Source: an uncultured Hyphomonadaceae bacterium
GTDB taxonomy: Bacteria > Pseudomonadota > Alphaproteobacteria > Caulobacterales > Hyphomonadaceae
NCBI GenBank assembly: GCA_938084575.1
Contig: CALKFG010000004.1
Coordinates: 1 to 64,000 of the forward strand
DNA length: 64,000 nucleotides
Direction of reading: 5' to 3'
Shown here: piece after piece, positions 9,745 to 18,683 of the stretch
Layout: every line of letters begins with the position of its first letter
How positions within the stretch are numbered: the stretch's first letter is position 1
Notes under the pieces: generated by a model
Told to the model about the DNA's origin: nothing
Seen by the model: the letters and a program-made list of their open reading frames with translations, nothing else
Databases searched by the model: none
Position numbers and translations under genes: made by a program

Positions 9745-10141
9745 GCGTCTCCATGCGGCTGGCTTCAGCCTTGTCGAAACGGTTGCGGCACTGGGCATAC
9801 TTGCTCTGGCGGCCCTGCCTCTGATGCAGACGGCCCGTTCAGCGGCGGATTCCAGTCGGCGGCTTGAGACGCGCATGCTGGCGCGGACGGTCGCGGAGAA
9901 TGTGCTTTCCTATGAAATTGTCCGGCCCGATGTCCGGGACGGGGGACTTTATAGCGGATCGGAGACCCAGATGGGACGGCGCTTTGACTGGGTCATTCGG
10001 GCCGGTCCGCGGACCGCTGGTGATCCGCAGCAGCTTCACGTCGAGGTCAGGCTCGCGGAACGGGAGCAAGTTCTGGCGGCTTTAAAAAGCCTCCGGGCGC
10101 ATCCGTCCGCAGGTCAGATTCGTCCGGCGGGGCAGGAGTGA
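9710..10141 (+). CDS. gspI: Minor pseudopilin GspI
   Basis: The precursor of about 143 residues carries a pseudopilin leader cut at AAG/FSLVETVAALGILALA with Glu+5. Several starts are possible: ATG 9710, GTG 9719 or TTG 9731; the ATG is used here, giving a 35-base overlap with gspH. GspI forms the quasi-helical tip complex with GspJ and GspK. The stop overlaps the GTG start of gspJ. Confidence 0.88.
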   Translation: MLTVRSELTGSERLHAAGFSLVETVAALGILALAALPLMQTARSAADSSRRLETRMLARTVAENVLSYEIVRPDVRDGGLYSGSETQMGRRFDWVIRAGPRTAGDPQQLHVEVRLAEREQVLAALKSLRAHPSAGQIRPAGQE

Positions 10142-10773
10142 AATTGGGCTCGGGCATATCATCCCAACAGGAGGCCGGGTTTACCCTGCTCGAGACTCTG
10201 GTTGCGCTTTTCATTCTGTCGGTCGTGTCGGCGGCAGGCACGGCCATGCTGATCTCGGCTATTGAAACCAATCGTGCGGTTGAGACGCGCAGCGCCAGAC
10301 AGCAGGACTTGGACCTCGCCCAGGCCTTCCTGCGGAACGATATATCCGCTCTGAGTGCCCGTGGGGTACGGCCGGATGATGGCTTCAGTCCTGCGGGGAA
10401 TCTGTTCGGACGGGCCTTGAGCAATGGGCAGCCCTTTTTGTCCTTTGTTCGTTCAGGATGGCTGAATCCGGGTGGGCTGGCGCGCCGCAGCACGCTGCAG
10501 GCGGTCGATTACCGGCTGGAGGAGGGGCAGCTTATCCGGCGCGCTTATGTGCGTCCGGACACCAGCTCTCGAACACCTGCCTCCGAGCTGGTTTTGCTGG
10601 ACGGCGTTGGCAGCGTCGAACTGCGGTTCTTTCGCGGCGACAGCTGGTCCGATATCTGGATAGGAGATGCCGGCCAACCGCTTGAAATCCTGCCCGACCT
10701 GATCGAAGTGCGCGTCATTTTTGAGTCTGACATGGCCCTCACTCTGGTGGCACTGACCGGGGGGCGGCGATGA
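10138..10773 (+). CDS. gspJ: Minor pseudopilin GspJ
   Basis: The start is GTG in a GTGA overlap with the gspI stop, behind GGCAGGA. The 211-residue precursor has the cleavage site EAG/FTLLETLVALFILSVV with Glu+5, and a C-terminal beta domain as in GspJ. It is the second member of the I-J-K tip complex. Its stop overlaps the gspK ATG (ATGA). Confidence 0.92.
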   Translation: MKLGSGISSQQEAGFTLLETLVALFILSVVSAAGTAMLISAIETNRAVETRSARQQDLDLAQAFLRNDISALSARGVRPDDGFSPAGNLFGRALSNGQPFLSFVRSGWLNPGGLARRSTLQAVDYRLEEGQLIRRAYVRPDTSSRTPASELVLLDGVGSVELRFFRGDSWSDIWIGDAGQPLEILPDLIEVRVIFESDMALTLVALTGGRR

Positions 10774-11771
10774 CGCAATCCGGACCGTCGGCTCAGCGCG
10801 GTGCTGCGCTCATCACCGTTCTGCTGATCGTTGCCTCAATGGCGGCCATTGCCGTTACACTCAATCAAATCACCCTGAACAATGCCCGGCGTGTCCAGGC
10901 TCTGGAGACTCAGACCCAGCTGCGCCTCTATGCCACGGCCGGCGAGGAGCTTGCCGAGGCGCGGCTTTCGGGTCTTGTCCAGCAGCTCGGCGGGGGACTT
11001 ATTGCCACGTCACCCGGATTTGAGTCGCCGTTGCGTTTTCCGGTTGAAGACGCGCTGTTCGAGCTCCGCGTCAAGGATGTCAGCAATTGCTTCAATCTCA
11101 ATCAGCTGGCGACGGCGAGCGTGCCGTCTGCGGACGCGGCTCCAACGCTGCCTAGCCCTGCGGATGATTTCACCATGATTGTTGAAACCGCGGGCATCGA
11201 CCGCGTTGATGCGCGGACCCTTGTCGCGGGCGTCGCAGATTGGATTGACCGGGATCTCGCCGCAGCTTTGGGTGGGGCGGAAGATGGATATTACACACAA
11301 CTTGATCCGCCCTACCGAACATCTGGCCTGCCGCTTGAGATGTTGAGCGAAGCGCGGGCCATTCGGGGATTTGATCGGGTAACCTTGACCCTTCTGCGAC
11401 CCTTAATCTGCGTGCTGCCCGCGCATGCCACATCCCTGCGCCGCAAGCTTAACATCAATACTTTGTCGCAGGACCAGGCTGAGCTCCTGCGACCAGTGAT
11501 GTCGGGAACGCTTGAGATTGATGAGCTTCGCCAGCTCATTGCCCGGCGTCCGCTCGAGGGGTGGCCCGACCTACAAGCCTTTCTCGCCGAACCGGTCCTT
11601 GCCACGATCCGGCCCGACATGATCCGGCAGGACATGCTGGGTACGGTGTCCAGCCATATAGCCATTTCGGTCAAGGTCGCTTATCGCGGACAGGTGATGC
11701 ACATGTCTTATTTGTATGAAGTCCTGCCGGATCGGCCGGTTCGCCTGCTGCAACGCGAAAGGGTTGGGTAG
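10770..11771 (+). CDS. gspK: Minor pseudopilin GspK (tip subunit)
   Basis: GspK is the large pseudopilin that caps the tip. The 333-residue product has a leader cut at QRG/AALITVLLIVASMAA; as usual for GspK the +5 residue is not Glu. Its length, well over that of the other pseudopilins, reflects the inserted helical domain (about residues 110-270). Conserved stretches include FNLNQLA near residue 110 and KLNINTLS near residue 225. The gspL ATG follows its stop directly. Confidence 0.93.
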   Translation: MTQSGPSAQRGAALITVLLIVASMAAIAVTLNQITLNNARRVQALETQTQLRLYATAGEELAEARLSGLVQQLGGGLIATSPGFESPLRFPVEDALFELRVKDVSNCFNLNQLATASVPSADAAPTLPSPADDFTMIVETAGIDRVDARTLVAGVADWIDRDLAAALGGAEDGYYTQLDPPYRTSGLPLEMLSEARAIRGFDRVTLTLLRPLICVLPAHATSLRRKLNINTLSQDQAELLRPVMSGTLEIDELRQLIARRPLEGWPDLQAFLAEPVLATIRPDMIRQDMLGTVSSHIAISVKVAYRGQVMHMSYLYEVLPDRPVRLLQRERVG

Positions 11772-12935
11772 ATGTCGGAGTCCTACGCCCTGCTTCAATC
11801 AGATGGACGGCTCCTCTTTGCGACCCGGCAGGGGAGCGGATGGCAGGTCGGCGAGACGCCATCTGACATTGGGCCGGCTGGTCGACGTCTGACCGTGTTC
11901 GTCGATGGACGTGACGTGCTCACACAATGGGTGGCGATCCCATCCCGGGCGGAAGCGGAGATTCGCCGTGCGGCCCCCTTCGCCATTGAGGATGAATTGG
12001 CGGTTGCCGTAGAGGACGCGCATATTGCGATATCTGCTGCAGGATCGGATCGGCCGCAATACCGTCAGATTTCTGTTGTATCGGACGAAAAAATGACTGA
12101 CTGGCTGCAGAGATTGAGCGATATCGGTCTTGGCGACGCCCAGCTTTTGCCTGTCCACGCTGTCATCCCGGATAACAATCAGATTTTCGCCTTCAGGGAT
12201 CTTGTTCTCGGTCGAATTGGAGACCGCGCCTTCAGCTTGGATTCCAGCATCGGCAATGACGTTCTGGCCAGTCTTTTGACGGGCTCTGAGGTCGCGGTCT
12301 ATGGGCATGACCTGGCGGCCGGCTTGTCCTGTGAAGCGGCGGATGAGGGGGTTCGAGATGAAACGGAATTCCTGATCCGGCTTGCAAACTGGGCTTGTAA
12401 GTCTCGGCCAGCGGGATTGCGTCAGGGTAGATTCGCTGTCCGGCGTCAGGTTGAACTCACCGGGCTGTACCAGTGGCGCCGGTCCGGGATTTTGGCCGCA
12501 GCGCTTGGACTGATCTGGTTGACCGGTGTGTTTCTTGAGATCAATGGTCTCGACCGGCGGGTGGATCAGATCAAGGCGAAGTCTGGTGAATTTGCCATGG
12601 CGGGCTGGCCGGAATCTGGCGGTGACGTTGAGCGGGTTCTGGCCGAGTTCGGGGCCAGTGATGCCGGCGGGGAAATGACGTCCGGGCCGGCTGCACTGAC
12701 ATTGATTGCCGTTCTGTACCAGGGGTTGGAACAGGTGCCGGCGGCCGAACTGAAAAGCCTGAGATATGATGTGGCCCAGCAGCAGCTGTCGGCAAGGATC
12801 GGCTTTACGGACTTTGTTGGGATCGACGCCCTGTCGCGGGCGCTTCAGACCGAGGGACTCATCATCAATTCAGGTGACGCGCGCCAGAGCGGGAGCCAGG
12901 TTCTTGGCGAAATCGAGATTGGGGCTGCCCGATGA
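11772..12935 (+). CDS. gspL: Type II secretion assembly protein GspL
   Basis: GspL couples the GspE ATPase to the inner-membrane platform. The 387-residue product has a cytoplasmic actin-like domain (about 1-230), a single membrane segment near 238-258 (ILAAALGLIWLTGVF) and a periplasmic ferredoxin-like domain. The sequence is weakly conserved, as is normal for GspL; size, topology and place between gspK and gspM support the call. It overlaps gspM by four bases (ATGA). Confidence 0.85.
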   Translation: MSESYALLQSDGRLLFATRQGSGWQVGETPSDIGPAGRRLTVFVDGRDVLTQWVAIPSRAEAEIRRAAPFAIEDELAVAVEDAHIAISAAGSDRPQYRQISVVSDEKMTDWLQRLSDIGLGDAQLLPVHAVIPDNNQIFAFRDLVLGRIGDRAFSLDSSIGNDVLASLLTGSEVAVYGHDLAAGLSCEAADEGVRDETEFLIRLANWACKSRPAGLRQGRFAVRRQVELTGLYQWRRSGILAAALGLIWLTGVFLEINGLDRRVDQIKAKSGEFAMAGWPESGGDVERVLAEFGASDAGGEMTSGPAALTLIAVLYQGLEQVPAAELKSLRYDVAQQQLSARIGFTDFVGIDALSRALQTEGLIINSGDARQSGSQVLGEIEIGAAR

Positions 12936-13417
12936 AGGCTTGGTGGCTTAGTCTCGTCCTTCGAGAGCGTGTTTTGATTGCCCTTGCCGGCAGCCTGACA
13001 TCGCTGGTTGTGCTGTTCCAGTTCGTTCTGTCGCCAATGTTAAATTACCGGACCGAGCTTTGCGCAGAGCTGGAGCGCGTGTCCCGCGACCTTGAGCGGG
13101 TTGAAACGGCTTACATGCGCAAACGCGCAATGGGTGGTGCGATGCAACCCTCCTCCGGGATGGGAATAAGCGTGGACCAGTTGAAGGCCGAGATCACGCA
13201 GTCGGCTCGGGAAAAAGGATTGGAAATCTCGCGTCTGCAGGATACCGCCGGCCGGGTTGGGCTGACGATCGATCGGGGAGACCCGCGCCTTGTATTTTTT
13301 TGGCTCGAAGACATCGAGACCCGGTTTGGGACCAAGATCGCGCGGCTCAATCTGGAGCAGGCCGGCGGCGATCGCGTCCGGGTCACTGTTGAATTCGAGA
13401 GAAAGGGCGTCGAATGA
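12932..13417 (+). CDS. gspM: Type II secretion protein GspM
   Basis: GspM is the bitopic partner of GspL. The 161-residue product has a short cytoplasmic start, a membrane segment at about 11-36, a coiled-coil-prone stretch (ELERVSRDLERVE, about 44-60), and a periplasmic ferredoxin-like domain. Size, topology and position fit the family although residue-level conservation is low. It overlaps its neighbours on both sides by four bases. Confidence 0.85.
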   Translation: MKAWWLSLVLRERVLIALAGSLTSLVVLFQFVLSPMLNYRTELCAELERVSRDLERVETAYMRKRAMGGAMQPSSGMGISVDQLKAEITQSAREKGLEISRLQDTAGRVGLTIDRGDPRLVFFWLEDIETRFGTKIARLNLEQAGGDRVRVTVEFERKGVE

Positions 13418-14160
13418 AGTGGGCCATATACGGGGTGGCCGTGCTGCTGGTGATGGTCTGTGTCGCCCTTGTCTCGATGCCTCTTGGTTTTGTTCTGGCC
13501 CGAACCGGTCTGGGCGGACTCGGTATTGGATGGAGCCAGGCTCAGGGTACGATTGTCCATGGCTCAATTTCGGGACTGTTTACGCCCAATCAGGCTGTTG
13601 GCGATGTTGGTCTGCGCCTGAATCCGACGAGCCTTCTGGGGGGCACGGTCCAGTATCGTGTTGAGTGGGGCGGTGTCGGGGGACGCGGTCAGGGTGTGCT
13701 CAATGTCCGGACCGATGAGGTGGAGCTGTCTGGTCTGCGGTTGCGCCAGCAAATTGCGGCGATCGAAGGTCTGATGCCACAGGTGCGCGCCATTGGCGGT
13801 GAAATTCGACTATTTGACGCGAAACTTCGGCTTGACGCGACAGGATGCGCTTATGCAGAGGGACGTGTCAGCTCCGATATTCTGTCGCGGATTTCGGCCC
13901 AGTATGGTCGCCGGTTCGGCCCGGTCGAGGGCACTTTATCCTGTCGGGATGGTGATTTCGCGGTGTCCCTGTTCAGTGAGTCGGATCTGGACGATACAGT
14001 TCGGGTGGACGCCTCCTATGCCTTGACGGGATTGGCCGAAGCAAGGATTGAAGTGTCCACGGGGGATGCTGCCTTGGCTCTTGCTCTTTCTCAGGCATCC
14101 TTCACGCCTGAAGATGGCCTTTGGGTATTCGAGTCACTTTTGGACGGAGGGTTCCAATGA
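13414..14160 (+). CDS. gspN: Type II secretion protein GspN
   Basis: GspN is an accessory inner-membrane-anchored protein present in only some type II systems. The 248-residue product has one N-terminal membrane segment (about 5-22) and a periplasmic part with repeated beta strands and the GspN-like opening in which a WSQAQGTIVHGSISGLF pattern follows the anchor. Two cysteines (in GCAYAEG and LSCRDG) could form a disulfide. It overlaps the next gene by ATGA. Confidence 0.8.
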   Translation: MKWAIYGVAVLLVMVCVALVSMPLGFVLARTGLGGLGIGWSQAQGTIVHGSISGLFTPNQAVGDVGLRLNPTSLLGGTVQYRVEWGGVGGRGQGVLNVRTDEVELSGLRLRQQIAAIEGLMPQVRAIGGEIRLFDAKLRLDATGCAYAEGRVSSDILSRISAQYGRRFGPVEGTLSCRDGDFAVSLFSESDLDDTVRVDASYALTGLAEARIEVSTGDAALALALSQASFTPEDGLWVFESLLDGGFQ

Positions 14161-14636
14161 TCAGAGCTGCCTTGCTTTCGCTTCTTATTCTGCCGGTGGT
14201 CAGCTGTGCGAGCTCAGTGTCATCGAGCGGTGCGGGTGAGGGGATCTTTGAGTCAACCCTGTTGACCCTGCCAGCCGAAGGGCTCGGTCCCCAGACGCTT
14301 GCGACGGGTGATTGTGGTCTATGGCTGTGGAGCCAAACTGACGTCGATAAGTTGATTTTTTTCAGCCTTGGGCAGTCAGGACGGGCCAAACTGCGCCTTG
14401 CCGGAAGCACCCAGGAGCTGCAGCAAGAAAGTGCGACGGGTGAAATTTTTGGCCAGTTCCTGACCAATACAGTCTACGCCGATCAGCTGGGTGGACGGGT
14501 CAATGTATCCCTGGCGCCCGGTGAGGAGCTGATTGATGGACAACGTATTTCAAGCGGCCTCATCACCTGGACAGACAGCGAAGGCTGGCAGATCAAGGCG
14601 CCGGTTCTGGGTGTACGGGCCTGTCAGGTGAGATGA
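14157..14636 (+). CDS. Uncharacterised lipoprotein in the secretion operon (candidate pilotin-like or accessory factor)
   Basis: The ATG at 14157 lies in the gspN stop (ATGA). The first residues form a lipoprotein signal with the lipobox VVSC and Cys17. The mature part of about 142 residues has a CGLWLWSQTDVDKLIFFS segment (near residue 45), and Cys47 and Cys157 could pair. I do not recognise a named family. Its place in the same translationally coupled chain as gspC-N suggests a role in secretion, for example in secretin localisation, but nothing in the sequence resembles known GspS or OutS pilotins, so this is a guess. Residues +2 and +3 after Cys are Ala-Ser, compatible with outer-membrane sorting. 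Confidence 0.75.
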   Translation: MIRAALLSLLILPVVSCASSVSSSGAGEGIFESTLLTLPAEGLGPQTLATGDCGLWLWSQTDVDKLIFFSLGQSGRAKLRLAGSTQELQQESATGEIFGQFLTNTVYADQLGGRVNVSLAPGEELIDGQRISSGLITWTDSEGWQIKAPVLGVRACQVR

Positions 14637-15685
14637 GCCGGGGAGAGCTGGCGACACTTCTGATTGACCGCGCGCCGGGCGAGGTCCGTGCCGTTGCGCT
14701 GGATCGGGACCGGCGACCCTGGCATCTTTTCCTTGAACGCTGGAATGGGCAGGGGCAGCCGGCCTATTTCGGGCAGAGGCTGGGTGCCCGCCTGCGCGCG
14801 GTGGATGGTCAGACGGGCAACGCTTTCGTTGAACTGGAAACAGGTGAAGAGGCTTTGCTTCGTTTGCCCAAAGCCGCCCGGATCCATGAGGGGCAGGCGC
14901 TGCAGGTCGTTGTCGCCTCGGAGGCCCGCCGGGATAAGCTGGCACGGGTGGCGCTGCAAGCGGCCGGTGCCGTCGGGCCGGCAACGGCGTATGAAACGTG
15001 GCTGGCAAGCTTGCCTTTTGCCGCTGTGCCGCAGGCCCTGAGCGACCGGGCAAGCGTGGATGCCGCGTTTGAAGACGCTCTGCCGGCAGAGGTAACACTG
15101 GTGAAGGGTGGACGGCTCCATATTACCCGGACCCGAGCCCTGACCGCGATTGACGTCGACAGTGCGGGCCGGACCGGAAAGGGAAGCGCGGGGGCACGAG
15201 CCGTTGCGATTGGGCGAGATGCGGCGCGAGAGGCTGCCCGACAAGCCTTGCTCCGGCGATTGGGCGGGCTGATCGTGATGGATTGTCCGGGGCCCCTGAA
15301 CCGCGATGGCGGCAGGAAAGTGTACGCGGCACTGGCGGAGGCTCTGGCAGAGATGAGCACGCTGTTGGTTCAGCTAGACGGCCCATCCCGGCTTGGCCTG
15401 TTGCAGGCCGCGCTGGCCTGGCGGTTTCGTCCGCTAGAGGATGTGATATTCGATGAGTCCGGGCGACATTCGCCGGAGAGTGTTCTGATCCGACTGATGC
15501 GGGAGGCGCAAAATGAGGCGCGGGCAAGACCTGTCGTCCGGTTGCGGATTTCTGTTGGCGGAGACGTCTGTCGGGCGTATCTGCGCCACAAGTCGATGTG
15601 CGATGCGGCCTTTCAGGCGGAATTTATGGGCCGGGTCGTCATTCAGCCAAGCCCAGAACAACCAAGCGAGGTGCATGTCGAATGA
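14633..15685 (+). CDS. Short ribonuclease E/G-family protein
   Basis: RNase E and G cut single-stranded RNA, with roles in rRNA and mRNA maturation. This 350-residue protein has an S1-like region (about 45-100) and the DNase I-like catalytic part. The two metal-binding aspartates appear conserved as Asp174 (in AIDVDS) and Asp217 (in IVMDC). It is much shorter than E. coli RNase G (489 residues) and lacks the CxxC zinc-link found after the catalytic region, so oligomerisation may differ. It overlaps the lipoprotein gene and yacG by four bases each. Compact forms like this occur in Alphaproteobacteria beside yacG. Confidence 0.85.
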   Translation: MSRGELATLLIDRAPGEVRAVALDRDRRPWHLFLERWNGQGQPAYFGQRLGARLRAVDGQTGNAFVELETGEEALLRLPKAARIHEGQALQVVVASEARRDKLARVALQAAGAVGPATAYETWLASLPFAAVPQALSDRASVDAAFEDALPAEVTLVKGGRLHITRTRALTAIDVDSAGRTGKGSAGARAVAIGRDAAREAARQALLRRLGGLIVMDCPGPLNRDGGRKVYAALAEALAEMSTLLVQLDGPSRLGLLQAALAWRFRPLEDVIFDESGRHSPESVLIRLMREAQNEARARPVVRLRISVGGDVCRAYLRHKSMCDAAFQAEFMGRVVIQPSPEQPSEVHVE

Positions 15686-15861
15686 CACAGAAGCTTTGTC
15701 CCATTTGTGAAAAGCAGAGCAGTAGTCGGGATTTTAAACCGTTTTGCTCAAAGCGGTGCGCCGACATTGATCTTTCGCGTTGGCTAAAGGGAAGCTACGC
15801 GATCCCTGGTCAGCCGAGTGATCAGGCGGATGATGTTCCCGGATCAAAGGACGAGGAATGA
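15682..15861 (+). CDS. yacG: Zinc-binding DNA gyrase inhibitor YacG
   Basis: YacG is a small zinc protein that in E. coli inhibits DNA gyrase. The 59-residue product has the full Cys set: Cys6, Cys9 (CPIC) and Cys22, Cys26 (CSKRC), followed by the family DLSRWLKGSYAIPG segment. The start lies in the stop of the RNase gene (ATGA). It is the last gene of the chain that begins with gspC. Confidence 0.94.
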   Translation: MTQKLCPICEKQSSSRDFKPFCSKRCADIDLSRWLKGSYAIPGQPSDQADDVPGSKDEE

Positions 15862-15869
15862 CCGCCTGA

Positions 15870-17375
<1,506 letters not shown>

Positions 17376-17389
17376 TCTTTCGGCGGCGC

Positions 17390-18577
17390 TCAGGCATGGT
17401 CGGCGGCAGCCGCTGCGCTGGCCCATGCCCATTGGAAATTATAACCGCCCAGCCAGCCGGTGACATCGACGCACTCGCCAATGAAAAACAGCCCCTTCCG
17501 ATGCCGGCTTTCGAGGCTCTGCGATGACAGAGCGGCGGTGGCGACCCCGCCGGCGGTCACCTCGGCGGTCCGCCACCCTTCTGATCCGGACGGTGTCAGA
17601 TGCCAGGCCTGCAGGGCGCCCTCCAGAACCGCAATGTCGCGGTCGGACAGAGTGTGGACAGGTTGGCTGACCGGGCCGGAATGAAAGCGGCTCAGAAGCG
17701 GCACCAGACGGGCGGGAAAGAGGCTCGAAAGGGCCGTCTGCACGGAACGGAAGGGGGTCTGACGCCGCATCTGCCTCACAGGCTCCAGTCCGTCGCCATC
17801 CGGCAGCAGGTTGAGCACGACCGGCTGCCCCTCTGACCAGTAGGAGGAGGCTTGTAAAATGGCCGGGCCAGACAGCCCGCGATGGGTAAACAGCAGGCCT
17901 TCTGTGAAGCTGGGGCCGGGCCGGGCGGTGGCCTGAACCGGCAGCGATACCCCGGCAAGCGCTTTGAAGTCGGCCTGGATCTCGCCTTCAAAGGTGAGGG
18001 GAACCAGGGCCGGGCGGACCGGCACGATGTCATGTCCGAATTGCCGGGCAAGATCATAGGCCAGACCGGTCGCACCCATTTTCGGGATCGACAGCCCGCC
18101 GGTCGCAATCACCAGGGACTGGCATGAGATGTCGCCATACGATGTCGAAACCCGGAAGCTGTCCGGCCCGGCCTCGACCGCTTTGAGGCTGGTCTCCAGC
18201 CGCAGGGTGCCTCCGGCCGAGTCGAGTTCGTCCAGCAACATCCGGATAATGGCGCCACTCTTCTGATCACAGAAAAGCTGGCCGAGCGTTTTTTCCTGCC
18301 AGCTCAGCCCGTGGCGCTGCATCAGGGCGCAGAAATCCTCCGGCCGGTAGCGCGCCAGCGCAGATTTGGCGAAATGCCTGTTGTCGGACAGAAAATTGTC
18401 GGCATGGGTGTTCAGATTGGTGAAATTACACCGGCCGCCGCCAGAGATGCGCACCTTTTCGGCCGGCTTGCGACCATGATCCAGCACCAGCGTCCGCCGC
18501 CCCCTTGCGGCGGTTCGCGCCGCGCAGAACAGACCCGCCGCCCCCGCCCCGATGACCAGACAGTCAACTTTTTCCAT
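17390..18577 (-). CDS. NAD(P)/FAD-dependent oxidoreductase of the HI0933/YhiN family
   Basis: The 395-residue flavoprotein opens with a dinucleotide-binding GAGAAGLFCA motif and shows the family signature ISGGGRCNFTN near residue 50, with a second glycine-rich FAD motif at the C-terminus (GWLGGYNFQWA). The ATG at 18577 has a GGGGAG site; an upstream TTG at 18592 is possible. Family members are flavoproteins of mostly unknown substrate. It is convergent with guaB and divergent from the A2M gene. Confidence 0.88.
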   Translation of the reverse strand: MEKVDCLVIGAGAAGLFCAARTAARGRRTLVLDHGRKPAEKVRISGGGRCNFTNLNTHADNFLSDNRHFAKSALARYRPEDFCALMQRHGLSWQEKTLGQLFCDQKSGAIIRMLLDELDSAGGTLRLETSLKAVEAGPDSFRVSTSYGDISCQSLVIATGGLSIPKMGATGLAYDLARQFGHDIVPVRPALVPLTFEGEIQADFKALAGVSLPVQATARPGPSFTEGLLFTHRGLSGPAILQASSYWSEGQPVVLNLLPDGDGLEPVRQMRRQTPFRSVQTALSSLFPARLVPLLSRFHSGPVSQPVHTLSDRDIAVLEGALQAWHLTPSGSEGWRTAEVTAGGVATAALSSQSLESRHRKGLFFIGECVDVTGWLGGYNFQWAWASAAAAADHA

Positions 18578-18683
18578 GGCCGGGCTCCCCAATGCCGAAT
18601 AATGGCAGAATTACCTTAGTTGCGCCCTGTTGGCGGCATCTCAATCCCGTGTAAAGAATAAGTGCCGAAGAAGGAAAAAACCC

